DNA from: Mycobacterium sp. D16R12
GTDB taxonomy: Bacteria > Actinomycetota > Actinomycetes > Mycobacteriales > Mycobacteriaceae
NCBI RefSeq assembly: GCF_002013465.1
Contig: NZ_MAFC01000002.1
Location: forward strand, 248,001-312,000
Direction of reading: 5' to 3'
Length of the DNA: 64,000 nt
Position 1 is the stretch's first letter. The number at the start of each line of letters is the position of its first letter. Under the pieces are notes generated by a model. That model was not told the DNA's origin and did no database searches. It was given only the letters and a program-made list of their open reading frames with translations. The translations under genes and the position numbers were made by a program. Below are positions 32,328-42,605 of this stretch, piece after piece.

Positions 32328-33878
32328 ATGACTGACGTTCTTCGCGCAAGCAGCTCATCGGCGACGAACCCGTTGCGGGACAAGCGCGACAAGCGGCTTC
32401 CGCGCATCGCGGGCCCCTGCTCGCTGGTGATCTTCGGGGTCACCGGCGATCTGGCCCGCAAGAAGTTGATGCCGGCCATCTATGACCTTGCCAACCGCGG
32501 CCTGCTGCCTCCGTCCTTCGCGTTGGTCGGATTCGCCCGCCGCGACTGGGCCAACGAGGATTTTGGACAGATCGTGCTCGACGCCGTCAAGGAACATTCG
32601 CGCACCCCGTTCCGTCAGCACGTATGGGACCGCCTTGCCGAGGGAATCCGCTTCGTGCAGGGCAGTTTCGACGACGACGCGGCCTTCGAGCAGCTCAAGA
32701 AGACACTGCGCACACTCGATGAGGAACGCGGCACCGGCGGCAATCACGCCTTCTACCTGTCGATTCCGCCGAACGCCTTCCCCACGGTATGCGAGCAGCT
32801 GTCCAAATCCAGCCTGGCGAAACCGGTGGACGGCGCGTGGCGCCGAGTGGTGATCGAAAAGCCGTTCGGCCATGATCTGCAGAGCGCCCGCGAACTGAAC
32901 GCCGTGGTCAACGAGGTGTTCCCCGAGGAGTCGGTCTTCCGCATCGACCACTACCTCGGTAAAGAGACGGTGCAGAACATCCTGGCGCTGCGGTTCGCCA
33001 ACCAGCTGTTCGACCCGATCTGGAACGCACACTTCGTCGATCATGTGCAGATCACGATGGCCGAAGACATCGGATTAGGCGGCCGCGCAGGGTATTACGA
33101 CGGCATCGGTGCGGCACGCGATGTCATCCAGAATCACCTGCTGCAGCTGCTGGCGTTCACCGCGATGGAAGAGCCCATCAACTTCTCCCCCGCCGAGCTA
33201 CAGGCCGAGAAAATCAAGGTGCTGTCGGCGACTCGGCTGGCCGAGCCGCTCGCCGAAACCACGGCCCGCGGCCAATACGGACCCGGCTGGCAGGGCAGCC
33301 AGCAGGTGCCGGGCCTGTTGGAAGAGGAAGGGTTCTCCAAAACCTCGACCACCGAGACATTCGCCGCGATCACCCTGGAGGTCGACAGCCGGCGATGGGC
33401 CGGAGTGCCGTTCTACCTGCGTACCGGGAAACGCCTGGGCCGCAGGGTCACTGAGATCGCACTGGTGTTCAAACGAGCACCCCACCTGCCCTTCGACTCC
33501 ACGATGACCGAGGAACTGGGCGCCAACGCGCTGGTGATTCGGGTGCAGCCCGACGAGGGTGTCACGCTGCGGTTCGGATCGAAGGTTCCCGGCAACGCCA
33601 TGGAGGTCCGGGACGTGAACATGGACTTCTCGTACGAGCAGGCATTCACCGAGGAGTCGCCGGAGGCCTACGAGCGGTTGATCCTCGATGTGCTGTTGGG
33701 AGAACCCTCACTGTTCCCGGTGAACGCCGAAGTCGAATTGTCCTGGCAGATCCTCGATCCAGCGATCGACTTCTGGGCGTCAGAAGGAAAACCCGAGACC
33801 TACGAATCCGGCACCTGGGGGCCGCAGTCGGCGTTCGACATGATGGCCCGCACGGGACGTGACTGGAGGCGACCATGA
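32328..33878 (+). CDS. zwf: glucose-6-phosphate dehydrogenase
   Basis: The 516-residue enzyme oxidises glucose 6-phosphate to 6-phosphogluconolactone with NADP. It has the nucleotide-binding GVTGDLARKKLMPA, the substrate motif RIDHYLGKETVQN and EKPFGHDL. GAAAGG lies seven bases before ATG 32328; a GTG at 32289 overlapping the tal stop is a weaker alternative. Coupled to opcA by ATGA. Confidence 0.97.
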   Translation: MTDVLRASSSSATNPLRDKRDKRLPRIAGPCSLVIFGVTGDLARKKLMPAIYDLANRGLLPPSFALVGFARRDWANEDFGQIVLDAVKEHSRTPFRQHVWDRLAEGIRFVQGSFDDDAAFEQLKKTLRTLDEERGTGGNHAFYLSIPPNAFPTVCEQLSKSSLAKPVDGAWRRVVIEKPFGHDLQSARELNAVVNEVFPEESVFRIDHYLGKETVQNILALRFANQLFDPIWNAHFVDHVQITMAEDIGLGGRAGYYDGIGAARDVIQNHLLQLLAFTAMEEPINFSPAELQAEKIKVLSATRLAEPLAETTARGQYGPGWQGSQQVPGLLEEEGFSKTSTTETFAAITLEVDSRRWAGVPFYLRTGKRLGRRVTEIALVFKRAPHLPFDSTMTEELGANALVIRVQPDEGVTLRFGSKVPGNAMEVRDVNMDFSYEQAFTEESPEAYERLILDVLLGEPSLFPVNAEVELSWQILDPAIDFWASEGKPETYESGTWGPQSAFDMMARTGRDWRRP

Positions 33879-34783
33879 TCATCGATCTGCCCGACACCAC
33901 CACCAACGACGTCAACAAGAAGCTGGTCGAGCTACGCGAAACCGGCGGTGCCGTCACCATGGCGCGCGTACTGACCCTGGTTGTCATCACCGATGCCGGC
34001 GACGATGTCGAAGCGGTCATCGAGGCCGCCAACGGTGCCAGCCACGAGCATCCATGCCGCATCATCGTGCTGGAACGCAACCCGCTGGCCCCCAACACCG
34101 GGCTCAACGCCCAGATCCGTGTCGGCGGCGATGCCGGCGCGGGCGAGGTCGTCGTGTTGCGGCTGCGGGGCCCGCTCGCCGCCCACGAGCACAGCGTCGT
34201 GATCCCGTTCCTGCTGCCCGACACCCCGGTGGTCGCCTGGTGGCCTAACCAGGCTCCACCCGTTCCCGCTAAGGACCCACTGGGACGCTTGGCGATTCGC
34301 CGGATCACTGACGCGACGACAGCGCCCGACCCCCTGAATGCGATCAAGAATCGGCTCGCCGGATACACCCCGGGCGACACCGACCTGTCGTGGAGCCGGA
34401 TCACCTACTGGCGGGCCCTGCTGGCCTCGGCGCTGGATCAGCCACCGTACGAGGGCATCAACTCGGCAGTGGTGTCCGGGCTGGCCACCGAGCCCGCATT
34501 GGATGTCATCGCGGGTTGGCTCGCCTCACGTATCGAGGGTCCCGTCACCCGGCTGGTCGGCGAGCTCAAGGTGGAACTGCACCGGGACAGCGAGATCGTC
34601 ACCCTGAGCCGACCACAGACCGGGGCCATCGCAACATTGGCCCGCACCGGTCGCCCATCGGCAACACTTCCTTTGCCCCGCAGAGAAACACGAGATTGCC
34701 TGGCCGAGGATTTGCGCCGTCTCGACCCCGACGAGATTTACCGCACGGCGCTCGAGGGAATCACGAAGGTGCAGTACCTATGA
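33875..34783 (+). CDS. opcA: glucose-6-phosphate dehydrogenase assembly protein OpcA
   Basis: The 302-residue protein matches OpcA, which activates or assembles glucose-6-phosphate dehydrogenase in actinobacteria and cyanobacteria. [18 protein letters not shown] is a recognisable family stretch. It overlaps zwf and pgl by ATGA at both ends, so the three proteins are probably made in proportion. Confidence 0.93.
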   Translation: MIIDLPDTTTNDVNKKLVELRETGGAVTMARVLTLVVITDAGDDVEAVIEAANGASHEHPCRIIVLERNPLAPNTGLNAQIRVGGDAGAGEVVVLRLRGPLAAHEHSVVIPFLLPDTPVVAWWPNQAPPVPAKDPLGRLAIRRITDATTAPDPLNAIKNRLAGYTPGDTDLSWSRITYWRALLASALDQPPYEGINSAVVSGLATEPALDVIAGWLASRIEGPVTRLVGELKVELHRDSEIVTLSRPQTGAIATLARTGRPSATLPLPRRETRDCLAEDLRRLDPDEIYRTALEGITKVQYL

Positions 34784-35523
34784 GTGAAACAATTATCGAA
34801 AAGTACACGGACACCGATGCTTTGGTGAACGCGGCGGGTGACCGGCTGGCGCTTGCGATCGCCGGCGCCCTTACCGAGCGCGGTAAGGCGATGATCGTGC
34901 TCACCGGTGGCGGCACCGGAATCGCCCTGCTCAAACATCTCCGCGATGTCGCCAGTGACCTCGACTGGCCCAATGTCCATGTGTTCTGGGGCGACGACCG
35001 GTATGTCCCGAAGACCGATCCAGAACGCAACGCCTGGCAGGCCTGGGAGGCGCTGCTTGAGCATGTCGACTTCCCGATGCGCAATATGCACGCGATGCCC
35101 AATAGCGAAAGTGAGTACGGCACCGATCTGGATGCGGCCGCACTCGCTTACGAACAGCTGCTGGCAGCCAATGCCGAACCCGGCCAGGACTGTCCCGCAT
35201 TCGACGTCCATCTACTGGGCATGGGCGGCGAGGGGCACATCAATTCGCTGTTCCCGCACACCGATGCCGTCAAGGAGACGCAGCGATTAGTCGTGGCGGT
35301 GCCCGATTCCCCCAAGCCGCCGCCGCAGCGAATCACATTGACATTGCCTGCTATTCAGCGTTCGCGCGAGGTGTGGCTGATCGTATCGGGCGAGGCCAAG
35401 GCCGAGGCGGTCGCCGCGGCCATCGGCGGAGCCGATCCTATCGATGTGCCTGCAGCAGGTGCCATCGGGACCGAGCGCACGGTGTGGTTGCTCGACGAAG
35501 CCGCCGCGAGCCAGCTGGACTAG
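34780..35523 (+). CDS. pgl: 6-phosphogluconolactonase
   Basis: The 247-residue enzyme hydrolyses 6-phosphogluconolactone. Motifs are [28 protein letters not shown] and [18 protein letters not shown] 34780 overlaps the opcA stop, so the longer frame from 34390 is a shadow. Last gene of the pentose phosphate operon. Confidence 0.96.
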   Translation: MSETIIEKYTDTDALVNAAGDRLALAIAGALTERGKAMIVLTGGGTGIALLKHLRDVASDLDWPNVHVFWGDDRYVPKTDPERNAWQAWEALLEHVDFPMRNMHAMPNSESEYGTDLDAAALAYEQLLAANAEPGQDCPAFDVHLLGMGGEGHINSLFPHTDAVKETQRLVVAVPDSPKPPPQRITLTLPAIQRSREVWLIVSGEAKAEAVAAAIGGADPIDVPAAGAIGTERTVWLLDEAAASQLD

Positions 35524-35841
35524 GCGTCGCCCACTAGCGGTCCCTTACGCGGCCCTCGATCCAGGCCGAAACAGCTTGCCGCTGTGCACTTTACCGAGCG
35601 CTAGATCCTATAGCGCGCTCGATTAGCCGACTGCGCGTACCACCTGTGGCGCGCCCGCGCTCAGATTCGACCCGACGGCAACTTCTCAACAGGGTATTGA
35701 CCTCCGCAAGACGTCGGCATATGTTAACGATCGGTCAATTCGCTGACATACCCACACCGCATCGCGGCCGCGACCCTTTCGACCGAGTAGGTCATGGGCG
35801 ATAGCCGCGCACGGCGGGCTACACGGTGAGGAGTTCGACGC
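35524..35841. other. 318-base intergenic region with hairpin and promoter
   Basis: No credible gene is present. GCGCTA (35598-35603) pairs with TAGCGC (35611-35616) across a 7-base loop and could help end the pgl transcript. The second half holds the promoter of the next operon. GGTCAA at 35732-35737 is the inverted copy of TTGACC in that promoter and might belong to a regulator site. Confidence 0.5.
35697..35725 (+). promoter_or_regulatory. promoter of the NorE/NorF-like cassette
   Basis: TTGACC (35697-35702), 17 bases, then TATGTT (35720-35725) form a good sigma-A-type promoter about 115 bases before the first gene. It is the best two-box promoter seen in the window. Confidence 0.5.
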
Positions 35842-36576
35842 ATGCAAGACCGAACGTTAGAGCGCGCAAGTGCGTGGTCAGGACTATTTTACCTGCTACT
35901 ATTCGGAACCGGTTGGATGCTGGTGGCGCACTTCATGCCACCGATTCCGCCCTCCGCCGGCCCGGCAGAGGTTGCCGCCCAGTTCCAGCAGCGGCACGTC
36001 TGGCTGATGCTGGCAGCGGTGCTGATGATGTGCTCCACATTTGCCCTGTTCCCGGTTTCTGCGCTTTTGGTCCTGATTGTCCGGAGGATCGAGCGCCAGG
36101 TCGGATTGGTGACTGTGATGATGGGCCTGACCCTCGCGACGTATTTGGTGATGAACTTCTACACGCCGTTCTCGTTCGCGGTGGCGGCATTTCGAACCGA
36201 GCGCGACCCTGCACTTGTTCAGTACGCGAGCGACTACGGATTTCTCCAGTTCATCGGGGGTATCCCCATGTTCTTGATGGTATGGATACTGAGCGCCTAC
36301 GCCATTCTTGTACTGAGCCCTCGTCACGACCCGGTGATCCCCCGCTGGTTCGGATACCTGAATTTGTGGATTGCGATCCTGTACCTGCCCGAACTCTTGG
36401 TGTTCTTCTTCCATTCCGGCCCCTTCGCATGGAACGGTGTCGTGGGGTTCTGGATCCCCGCGATTCTCTTCATCGTCTACTTCGCGGTCTCACCGGCAAT
36501 CCTCGTACCAGCGGTACGCAGGCTGATTGCCGAATCAAAATCTGCCAATACCCCTGCAGTGGTGCATTTTTCGTGA
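35842..36576 (+). CDS. seven-helix membrane protein of unknown function
   Basis: The 244-residue protein has about seven hydrophobic helices (LFYLLLFGTGWMLVA, WLMLAAVLMMCSTFALFPV, ALLVLIVRRI, MMGLTLATYLVMNFY and others) and a short charged tail. The layout resembles DUF4386-type proteins but I cannot assign a family with certainty. GAGGAG precedes ATG 35842. Its stop overlaps the next start in GTGA, so it belongs with the oxidase-like genes. Confidence 0.8.
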   Translation: MQDRTLERASAWSGLFYLLLFGTGWMLVAHFMPPIPPSAGPAEVAAQFQQRHVWLMLAAVLMMCSTFALFPVSALLVLIVRRIERQVGLVTVMMGLTLATYLVMNFYTPFSFAVAAFRTERDPALVQYASDYGFLQFIGGIPMFLMVWILSAYAILVLSPRHDPVIPRWFGYLNLWIAILYLPELLVFFFHSGPFAWNGVVGFWIPAILFIVYFAVSPAILVPAVRRLIAESKSANTPAVVHFS

Positions 36577-37172
36577 CTGTCGAGACCGGTCCGCGGACCT
36601 CCGCCCACCGGCACGGCGCGACGAGGCACGTACCCGGTGAAACGGAGCTGTGGATCTTCATCATGGGAGATCTCACCGTGTTCGGTGTCTTCTTCACGAT
36701 CTGGGGATGGAACTACTCCCGGAATCCGGCCATATTCGAGCTCGGCCGTGCGAGCATGTCGCAACCGATCGGACTGGCCGAAACTCTCACCCTCATCACC
36801 AGTTCGGCCGCGGTGGTGGCCGCGCTCACCCAGGCGCGATGGAAACAATGGTCCCGGGCGTATGGCTGGTATCTCGCGGCGATCGGGTTCGGCGCGGCGT
36901 TCGTGGTACTGAAGGTCGTTGAATACGGCCGCCATCTGAGTGGCGGCATCCATCCGGCAGCAGGCGAGTTCTTCATGTACTACTTCGTTTTCACCGGAAT
37001 ACACCTGCTGCACGTGCTGGTCGGACTGCTCGCCCTGAGTGCTGCCGCCCGGTCCATGCGCCCCGCGGCCCCGCGCCGCTATGGCGTAGCCCTGTTGGAA
37101 GGCATTGGCGTGTACTGGCACATGGTGGACGTCTTGTGGGTCGTGCTGTTTTCGTTGATCTACCTGATTTAG
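36573..37172 (+). CDS. cytochrome c oxidase subunit III-family protein (NorE-like)
   Basis: The 199-residue membrane protein has five helices and the subunit III layout: HVPGETELWIFIMGDLTVFGVFF in the first helix, FFMYYFVFTGIHLLHVLVGL and YWHMVDVLWVVLFSLIYLI at the end. Short five-helix forms are typical of NorE, found beside NO reductases. No catalytic subunit is nearby. GTG 36573 overlaps the previous stop. Confidence 0.87.
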   Translation: MTVETGPRTSAHRHGATRHVPGETELWIFIMGDLTVFGVFFTIWGWNYSRNPAIFELGRASMSQPIGLAETLTLITSSAAVVAALTQARWKQWSRAYGWYLAAIGFGAAFVVLKVVEYGRHLSGGIHPAAGEFFMYYFVFTGIHLLHVLVGLLALSAAARSMRPAAPRRYGVALLEGIGVYWHMVDVLWVVLFSLIYLI

Positions 37173-37186
37173 ATAGCGAGCAACCA

Positions 37187-37468
37187 GTGACAATTTCCGC
37201 AATCCGAACGCACACAGGGCGTACCGCACTGCCGACCTGGTTGGTATTGACGGCATGCACCGTGCTGTCGTGGTCCGAGAGTCCCTCGGGACGGCCCTCG
37301 CACCCGGTGATACTGATCGTATTGGCCCTCACGGCGATTAAAGTGGCGCTGATCATCGCCTCCTACATGGAGATCTGTCGAGCTCCCCGGTGGCTTCAAA
37401 CACTGTGCGGCGCATGGATCATGGCCGTGTTCGGAATCCTGACGTACACCCTGTGCGCGGCGGTCTAA
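37187..37468 (+). CDS. cytochrome c oxidase subunit IV-family protein (NorF-like)
   Basis: The 93-residue protein has three short hydrophobic helices, including VILIVLALTAIKVALIIASYMEI, the core of the prokaryotic subunit IV/NorF family. GTG 37187 is chosen because homology starts there. Together with the preceding gene it forms a NorE-NorF-like pair. The TAA stop overlaps the stop of the convergent gene. Confidence 0.8.
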   Translation: MTISAIRTHTGRTALPTWLVLTACTVLSWSESPSGRPSHPVILIVLALTAIKVALIIASYMEICRAPRWLQTLCGAWIMAVFGILTYTLCAAV

Positions 37469-38226
37469 CTCTCGTTGCCCTGCCCCGCGGCGAACAGCGC
37501 ATCCGGATCCACGGACAATCCGTGTTCGGCGGGTGCCGGTGCGGAGGCCAGCTGTGACTGCCGAACGGCCGGTGCCGGAGCGACGGCAGGTCCAGGTGCA
37601 GGCGTCCGTAGGCGCTCGACGTTCATCGAGAACTCGGCCACCCCGTCCCTGATCGCGCCCGCATGCTCGTCCAGACGGTCGAGGAGCTGAGACAGCGTGC
37701 GCCCCATTTTGTTTCCAAGCTCGGAAGCATCCGCCACGGCAGAGGCGATCGTGGTCGCGACGCTGCCGCCCTGGGTGATGGGTGAGGCGGCTCGAGCCGC
37801 CGTGAACTCGGTGATGATGTCATCGACGTACCCTTCCACCCATTGCCCGAGCATGCTTCGGGTGTGTGTGACCAGATCCGTCACTACGTTGATGCGCTGA
37901 TTGACGTTCGCCGCGACCACGCGCAACTCTTGCAGGGCGTCGTCGATGAGACCCGCTGCCTCGCCGAATCCTGTTGCTGCCGCGCCACTATGACCGTCAT
38001 CCAGCGCACTGAGCACAGCCGAGAGCTCCTGCTGCACATTGGTGACGTCGGCAATGCAGTACCGCCAGAAGGTGGCCTCCGCTGAGGCCGCTACCGGGTC
38101 ACCCCGAAGCGCATCGAGTGGTTCTTCGAGGAACTGCACATGCTCGACTAAGAAGCCCAATCCGGCGTCATAGAGGCGAGTGAGCGGTTTCAGCTCGGCA
38201 TCAAGGGTGTCCACCGAACCCTTCAC
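37465..38226 (-). CDS. helical protein of a type VII-like cassette
   Basis: The product is about 253 residues, almost all helical (about 1-190), then a Pro/Ala-rich segment (APGPAVAPAPAV) and an acidic tail. A WRYCIAD stretch at about residues 54-60 contains YxxxD, the form of a type VII export signal, though its position is not classical. GTG 38226 is preferred to TTG 38229. It overlaps the EspC-like gene by 26 bases. No enzymatic domain is visible; effector or chaperone partner are both possible. Confidence 0.75.
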   Translation of the reverse strand: MKGSVDTLDAELKPLTRLYDAGLGFLVEHVQFLEEPLDALRGDPVAASAEATFWRYCIADVTNVQQELSAVLSALDDGHSGAAATGFGEAAGLIDDALQELRVVAANVNQRINVVTDLVTHTRSMLGQWVEGYVDDIITEFTAARAASPITQGGSVATTIASAVADASELGNKMGRTLSQLLDRLDEHAGAIRDGVAEFSMNVERLRTPAPGPAVAPAPAVRQSQLASAPAPAEHGLSVDPDALFAAGQGNES

Positions 38227-38536
38227 CAATCTTCGTCATCGCGGCGACGGTCTGATCCTCCGCTTCGGCAATCTGCCGAGCCTGATCGTGCAGACGCTGC
38301 CCCGTCTCGACCATGGCATCACCCAGGGTCCGGACCGCGTCAGACAGCTGGTCGATACTCCCCCGCACCGACATCACGAAGTCTGACGACACCGCCCCCA
38401 GGTCCTGCTCGCCGAGCCCCTCGCCGTGATGATCGAGCAAGAATCGCACCGCGCCCCCGGCGCTCTCCAGGTTCCCCGCCTCGTGCAGCACCACATCGCG
38501 GTCAAAATGGAAGGTCCCGCTCGTCTCACTGCTCAT
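38201..38536 (-). CDS. EspC-like/WXG100-type small helical protein
   Basis: The 111-residue protein begins MSSETSGTFHFDRDVV and forms two long helices joined near the middle, with LGDAMVETGQRLHDQARQIA in the second. This resembles the EspC-type family of ESX substrates or partners. There is no WXG motif. ATG 38536 overlaps the stop of the YbaB-like gene in ATGA. Family assignment is by pattern only. Confidence 0.7.
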   Translation of the reverse strand: MSSETSGTFHFDRDVVLHEAGNLESAGGAVRFLLDHHGEGLGEQDLGAVSSDFVMSVRGSIDQLSDAVRTLGDAMVETGQRLHDQARQIAEAEDQTVAAMTKIGEGFGGHP

Positions 38537-38919
38537 GACGACGATCCCAGATGTTCACCCTCCCCAAGGTGCCCCCCGTCCAGGTAGCCCTTGACGTAGT
38601 CCATCGCCGGTCCGTCGCCGGTGAGGTCGTGCAATGTGCTGTGGATCTGGCTGGCCGCATTGACCTGCGCCGCGGCGATGGTCCGGGTGATGACTGCCGA
38701 CAGATCCCTTGCATCCATCGACAGCGTCGACTCGTCCAGATCCAGGGCCTCGATGCGGCCGCCCGACCCGACGGTCACCGCTACCCCCACGTCGTCCTTG
38801 GCATGGCCCCGAACCAGGCCAACGGTCTGCTGCACATACTGGGCGCGCTGCCCGAGAACCTCCAGGCGATCCTGGTACTCACGAATCCATTGGCGGGGGT
38901 CACCACGGCACTCCGACAT
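38533..38919 (-). CDS. YbaB/EbfC-like protein (EspL-type)
   Basis: The 128-residue product has a coiled N-terminus (WIREYQDRLEVLGQRAQYVQ) and a YbaB-like beta region (DVGVAVTVGSGGRIEALDLDE) followed by a helix. In actinobacterial type VII loci a YbaB-like protein often precedes the substrates and may act as chaperone. AAGGAG precedes ATG 38919; the longer frame to 39087 lacks support. First gene of the three-gene operon. Confidence 0.75.
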   Translation of the reverse strand: MSECRGDPRQWIREYQDRLEVLGQRAQYVQQTVGLVRGHAKDDVGVAVTVGSGGRIEALDLDESTLSMDARDLSAVITRTIAAAQVNAASQIHSTLHDLTGDGPAMDYVKGYLDGGHLGEGEHLGSSS

Positions 38920-39129
38920 GACGAGGGGCTCCTTTCCTGGGGTGCGGCCGGTGAAACGGGAACGTCCCCTCCGCGTCCCCGGTCCACCGACCGCTGATGG
39001 CACTTGTCGACTTCTGTGCCATACATAGAGATTGATGGGCCGAAGGCATGAATCGGTTCCATGAATTTTGAAGAAATTTCTCGGCAAATAGATGAAACAT
39101 CAACTACCTGCGAGGATATCTGCCGCAGA

Positions 39130-39166
39130 GACAAAACAGCGGACTACCTGTGCAGTAGTCCGCTGT
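39130..39166 (-). terminator. intrinsic terminator after secG
   Basis: On the minus strand ACAGCGGACTAC-TGCACAG-GTAGTCCGCTGT forms a perfect 12-bp stem with a 7-base loop, followed by TTTTGT. It lies about 20 bases past the secG stop and ends the gap-pgk-tpi-secG transcript. The rest of 38920-39184 has no gene. Confidence 0.8.
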
Positions 39167-39184
39167 CCGTGAATCGTGATGACG

Positions 39185-39421
39185 CTATCCGCCGAGCTTG
39201 ATCTCCAGCCCAACGCCGATGATCGAGATCACCCAGATGGCCGTCACGAAGTACGTGAGCCGGTCCAGGTTCTTCTCCACCACGGTTGAGCCAGAGAGGC
39301 TCGACTGGACGCCACCGCCGAACAGCGTCGACAGACCGCCACCCTTCGCCCGGTGCAACAGCACCAGCAGGACCACCAACAAGCTCGTGATCACCAGGAT
39401 GATCTGCAGCGCCAATTCCAT
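39185..39421 (-). CDS. secG: SecG preprotein translocase subunit
   Basis: The 78-residue membrane protein has two helices (LALQIILVITSLLVVLLVLL and LTYFVTAIWVISIIGVGL) around the SecG loop RAKGGGLSTLFGGG. It is part of SecYEG. ATG 39421; upstream frame to 39553 lies in tpiA. Last gene before the terminator. Confidence 0.96.
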   Translation of the reverse strand: MELALQIILVITSLLVVLLVLLHRAKGGGLSTLFGGGVQSSLSGSTVVEKNLDRLTYFVTAIWVISIIGVGLEIKLGG

Positions 39422-39470
39422 GGGGGTTAGCCTACCGGCTCCGTTTCGGCCACCTGCGCAGGGATGACCG

Positions 39471-40256
39471 CTACAGCAGGGGTCCACCCGCTGCGATGGC
39501 CGACATCTGGGCGAACTGCTCACCATCGAGGGAGGCGCCGCCCACCAGGGCACCGTCGACGTCGGCCTGCGCGATGAGTTCGCCTACGTTCTTGGCGTTG
39601 GCCGAGCCGCCGTACAGGACGCGCACCGATGCGGCCACATCCGCGCTCGCGATCTGGACCAGCTCGGCACGGATCGCGGCACACACCTCCTGGGCGTCCG
39701 CCGCGCTGGCCACCCGGCCGGTGCCGATGGCCCATACCGGCTCGTAGGCAATGACAACCTTCTCGACCTGTTCCGTACTGAGCCCGGCCAGCGACCCACG
39801 CAAGGACTCCACGTTGTACTGAACGTGATCCCCCGCCTCGCGGATGTCGAGGGCCTCACCGATGCAAACGATCGGCGTCAGGCCGTGCTTGAGCGCCGCG
39901 GCCGCCTTGGCGGCGACCAGTGCATCGTCCTCAGCGTGGTACTGACGACGCTCGGAGTGCCCGACGACGACATAGGTCACTCCCAGCTTGGCCAGGAATG
40001 CACCGCTGATCTCACCGGTATAGGCACCCGAGTCATGTACCGACAAGTCCTGGGCGCCATAGGTAAGACGCAGCTTGTCCCCGTCGACCAGGGTCTGCAC
40101 ACTCCGGATGTCCGTGAACGGCGGAATGACCGTCACGTCCACCTTGTCGAAGTACTTGTCCGGCAACGAGAAAGCAATCTTCTGTACCAGAGCAATGGCC
40201 TCGAAGTGATTGAGGTTCATCTTCCAGTTGCCGGCGATCAACGGCTTACGCGACAT
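39471..40256 (-). CDS. tpiA: triosephosphate isomerase
   Basis: The 261-residue TIM barrel interconverts dihydroxyacetone phosphate and glyceraldehyde 3-phosphate. Catalytic motifs are NWKMN, GHSERRQ and [10 protein letters not shown]. It lies between pgk and secG in the conserved order gap-pgk-tpi-secG. Confidence 0.98.
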   Translation of the reverse strand: MSRKPLIAGNWKMNLNHFEAIALVQKIAFSLPDKYFDKVDVTVIPPFTDIRSVQTLVDGDKLRLTYGAQDLSVHDSGAYTGEISGAFLAKLGVTYVVVGHSERRQYHAEDDALVAAKAAAALKHGLTPIVCIGEALDIREAGDHVQYNVESLRGSLAGLSTEQVEKVVIAYEPVWAIGTGRVASAADAQEVCAAIRAELVQIASADVAASVRVLYGGSANAKNVGELIAQADVDGALVGGASLDGEQFAQMSAIAAGGPLL

Positions 40257-40297
40257 TGCGATGAGCCTCTGGGGCGAAGAGCGTCAAAATGAGTCTC

Positions 40298-41524
40298 CTA
40301 GTCGTCTAATACGTCGATACCCGGAAGAGCCTTGCCCTCAAGGTATTCCAGGGATGCGCCACCACCGGTGGAGATGTGAGAGAAGCCGTCGTCCGGCAGG
40401 TCCAGTGCACGCACCGCGGCCGCCGAATCACCACCGCCGACCACGCTGAACGCGCCCTTCTCGGTGGCCGCGATGATCGCCTCTGCGACACCCCGGGTGC
40501 CCGCGGCGAAAGCCGGGAACTCAAAGACACCCATGGGGCCGTTCCAGAAGACGGTCTTGGCATTCGACAGCACCGCCGTGAATCGCTTCACCGACTCCGG
40601 CCCGATATCCAGGCCCATCTTGCCTTCCGGAATAGCATCCGCGGCAACGATTTCCGACGGCGAATCGGCGGAGAACTCGTCGGCCGCGACGATATCGATC
40701 GGCAGGTGGATCACATCGGCATAGGTATCCAGAAGCCGTTTGCACGTCTCCACCATCTCCGGCTGCACCAGCGACTTGCCGACCGGCAGCCCCTGCGCAG
40801 CCAGGAAGGTGAAGCACATCCCGCCGCCGATCACCAGGCTGTCGGCCTTGGTGGCCAGCGATTCGATGACCGCCAGCTTGTCCGAGACCTTCGATCCGCC
40901 GAGCACTACCGCGTACGGACGCTCGGTGGATTCGGACAGCCGCTTGAGCACCTCTACTTCGGCGGCCACCAGGCCACCGGCGTAATGCGGCAGCAGGGTC
41001 GCCACGTCGTAGACGGAGGCCTGCTTGCGGTGCACCACACCGAACCCGTCGGAGACAAACGCGCCGTCGGTACCCGTTGGGCCACCTACCAATTCGGCCA
41101 GCTCCTGGGCGAGTGCCAGCCGCTGTGCGTCATCCTTGCTGGTCTCACGCGGGTCGAACCGGATGTTCTCCAACAGCAGCACGTCGCCGTCGGTGAGGCC
41201 TTCGGCACGTGCCAGCGCGTCGGTGCCGACGACGTCGCCGGCAACCTGCACATGCTGACCCAGCAGTTCGCTGAGCGCAGCGCCCACCGGAGCCAGAGAC
41301 AATCCGGGGTCCGGCTTACCGTCCGGTCGGCCCAGGTGTGCGGTGACGATGACCTTGGCCCCGGCACCCGCGAGCGCGCGGATGGTCGGGACCGAGGCCA
41401 CGATCCGACCCGGGTCGGTGATGTTGAGATTGTCGTCGAGCGGGACGTTCAGGTCCGACCGGACCAGCACGCCCTTGCCCGAAACTCCCTCTGCCAGCAG
41501 ATCGTTGAGGGACTTGATCGTCAT
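40298..41524 (-). CDS. pgk: phosphoglycerate kinase
   Basis: The 408-residue glycolytic kinase has [11 protein letters not shown] at the N-terminus, [10 protein letters not shown], the hinge [15 protein letters not shown] and the nucleotide-binding [15 protein letters not shown] 41524 lies two bases after the gap stop, so the pair is translationally linked. The upstream extension to 41584 is inside gap. Confidence 0.98.
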   Translation of the reverse strand: MTIKSLNDLLAEGVSGKGVLVRSDLNVPLDDNLNITDPGRIVASVPTIRALAGAGAKVIVTAHLGRPDGKPDPGLSLAPVGAALSELLGQHVQVAGDVVGTDALARAEGLTDGDVLLLENIRFDPRETSKDDAQRLALAQELAELVGGPTGTDGAFVSDGFGVVHRKQASVYDVATLLPHYAGGLVAAEVEVLKRLSESTERPYAVVLGGSKVSDKLAVIESLATKADSLVIGGGMCFTFLAAQGLPVGKSLVQPEMVETCKRLLDTYADVIHLPIDIVAADEFSADSPSEIVAADAIPEGKMGLDIGPESVKRFTAVLSNAKTVFWNGPMGVFEFPAFAAGTRGVAEAIIAATEKGAFSVVGGGDSAAAVRALDLPDDGFSHISTGGGASLEYLEGKALPGIDVLDD

Positions 41525-41526
41525 CG

Positions 41527-42600
<1,074 letters not shown>

Positions 42601-42605
42601 TCACA

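Noticed and set aside
30076..32358. 760-codon open frame antisense to tkt and tal
   Set aside because: It spans two highly conserved enzymes in the opposite frame and shows no domain; long antisense frames are expected at this GC content.
35826..36572. Fusion of an N-terminal region to the subunit III protein
   Set aside because: This frame is a shadow of the first membrane protein gene; the GTG at 36573 overlaps the upstream stop and begins the family homology.
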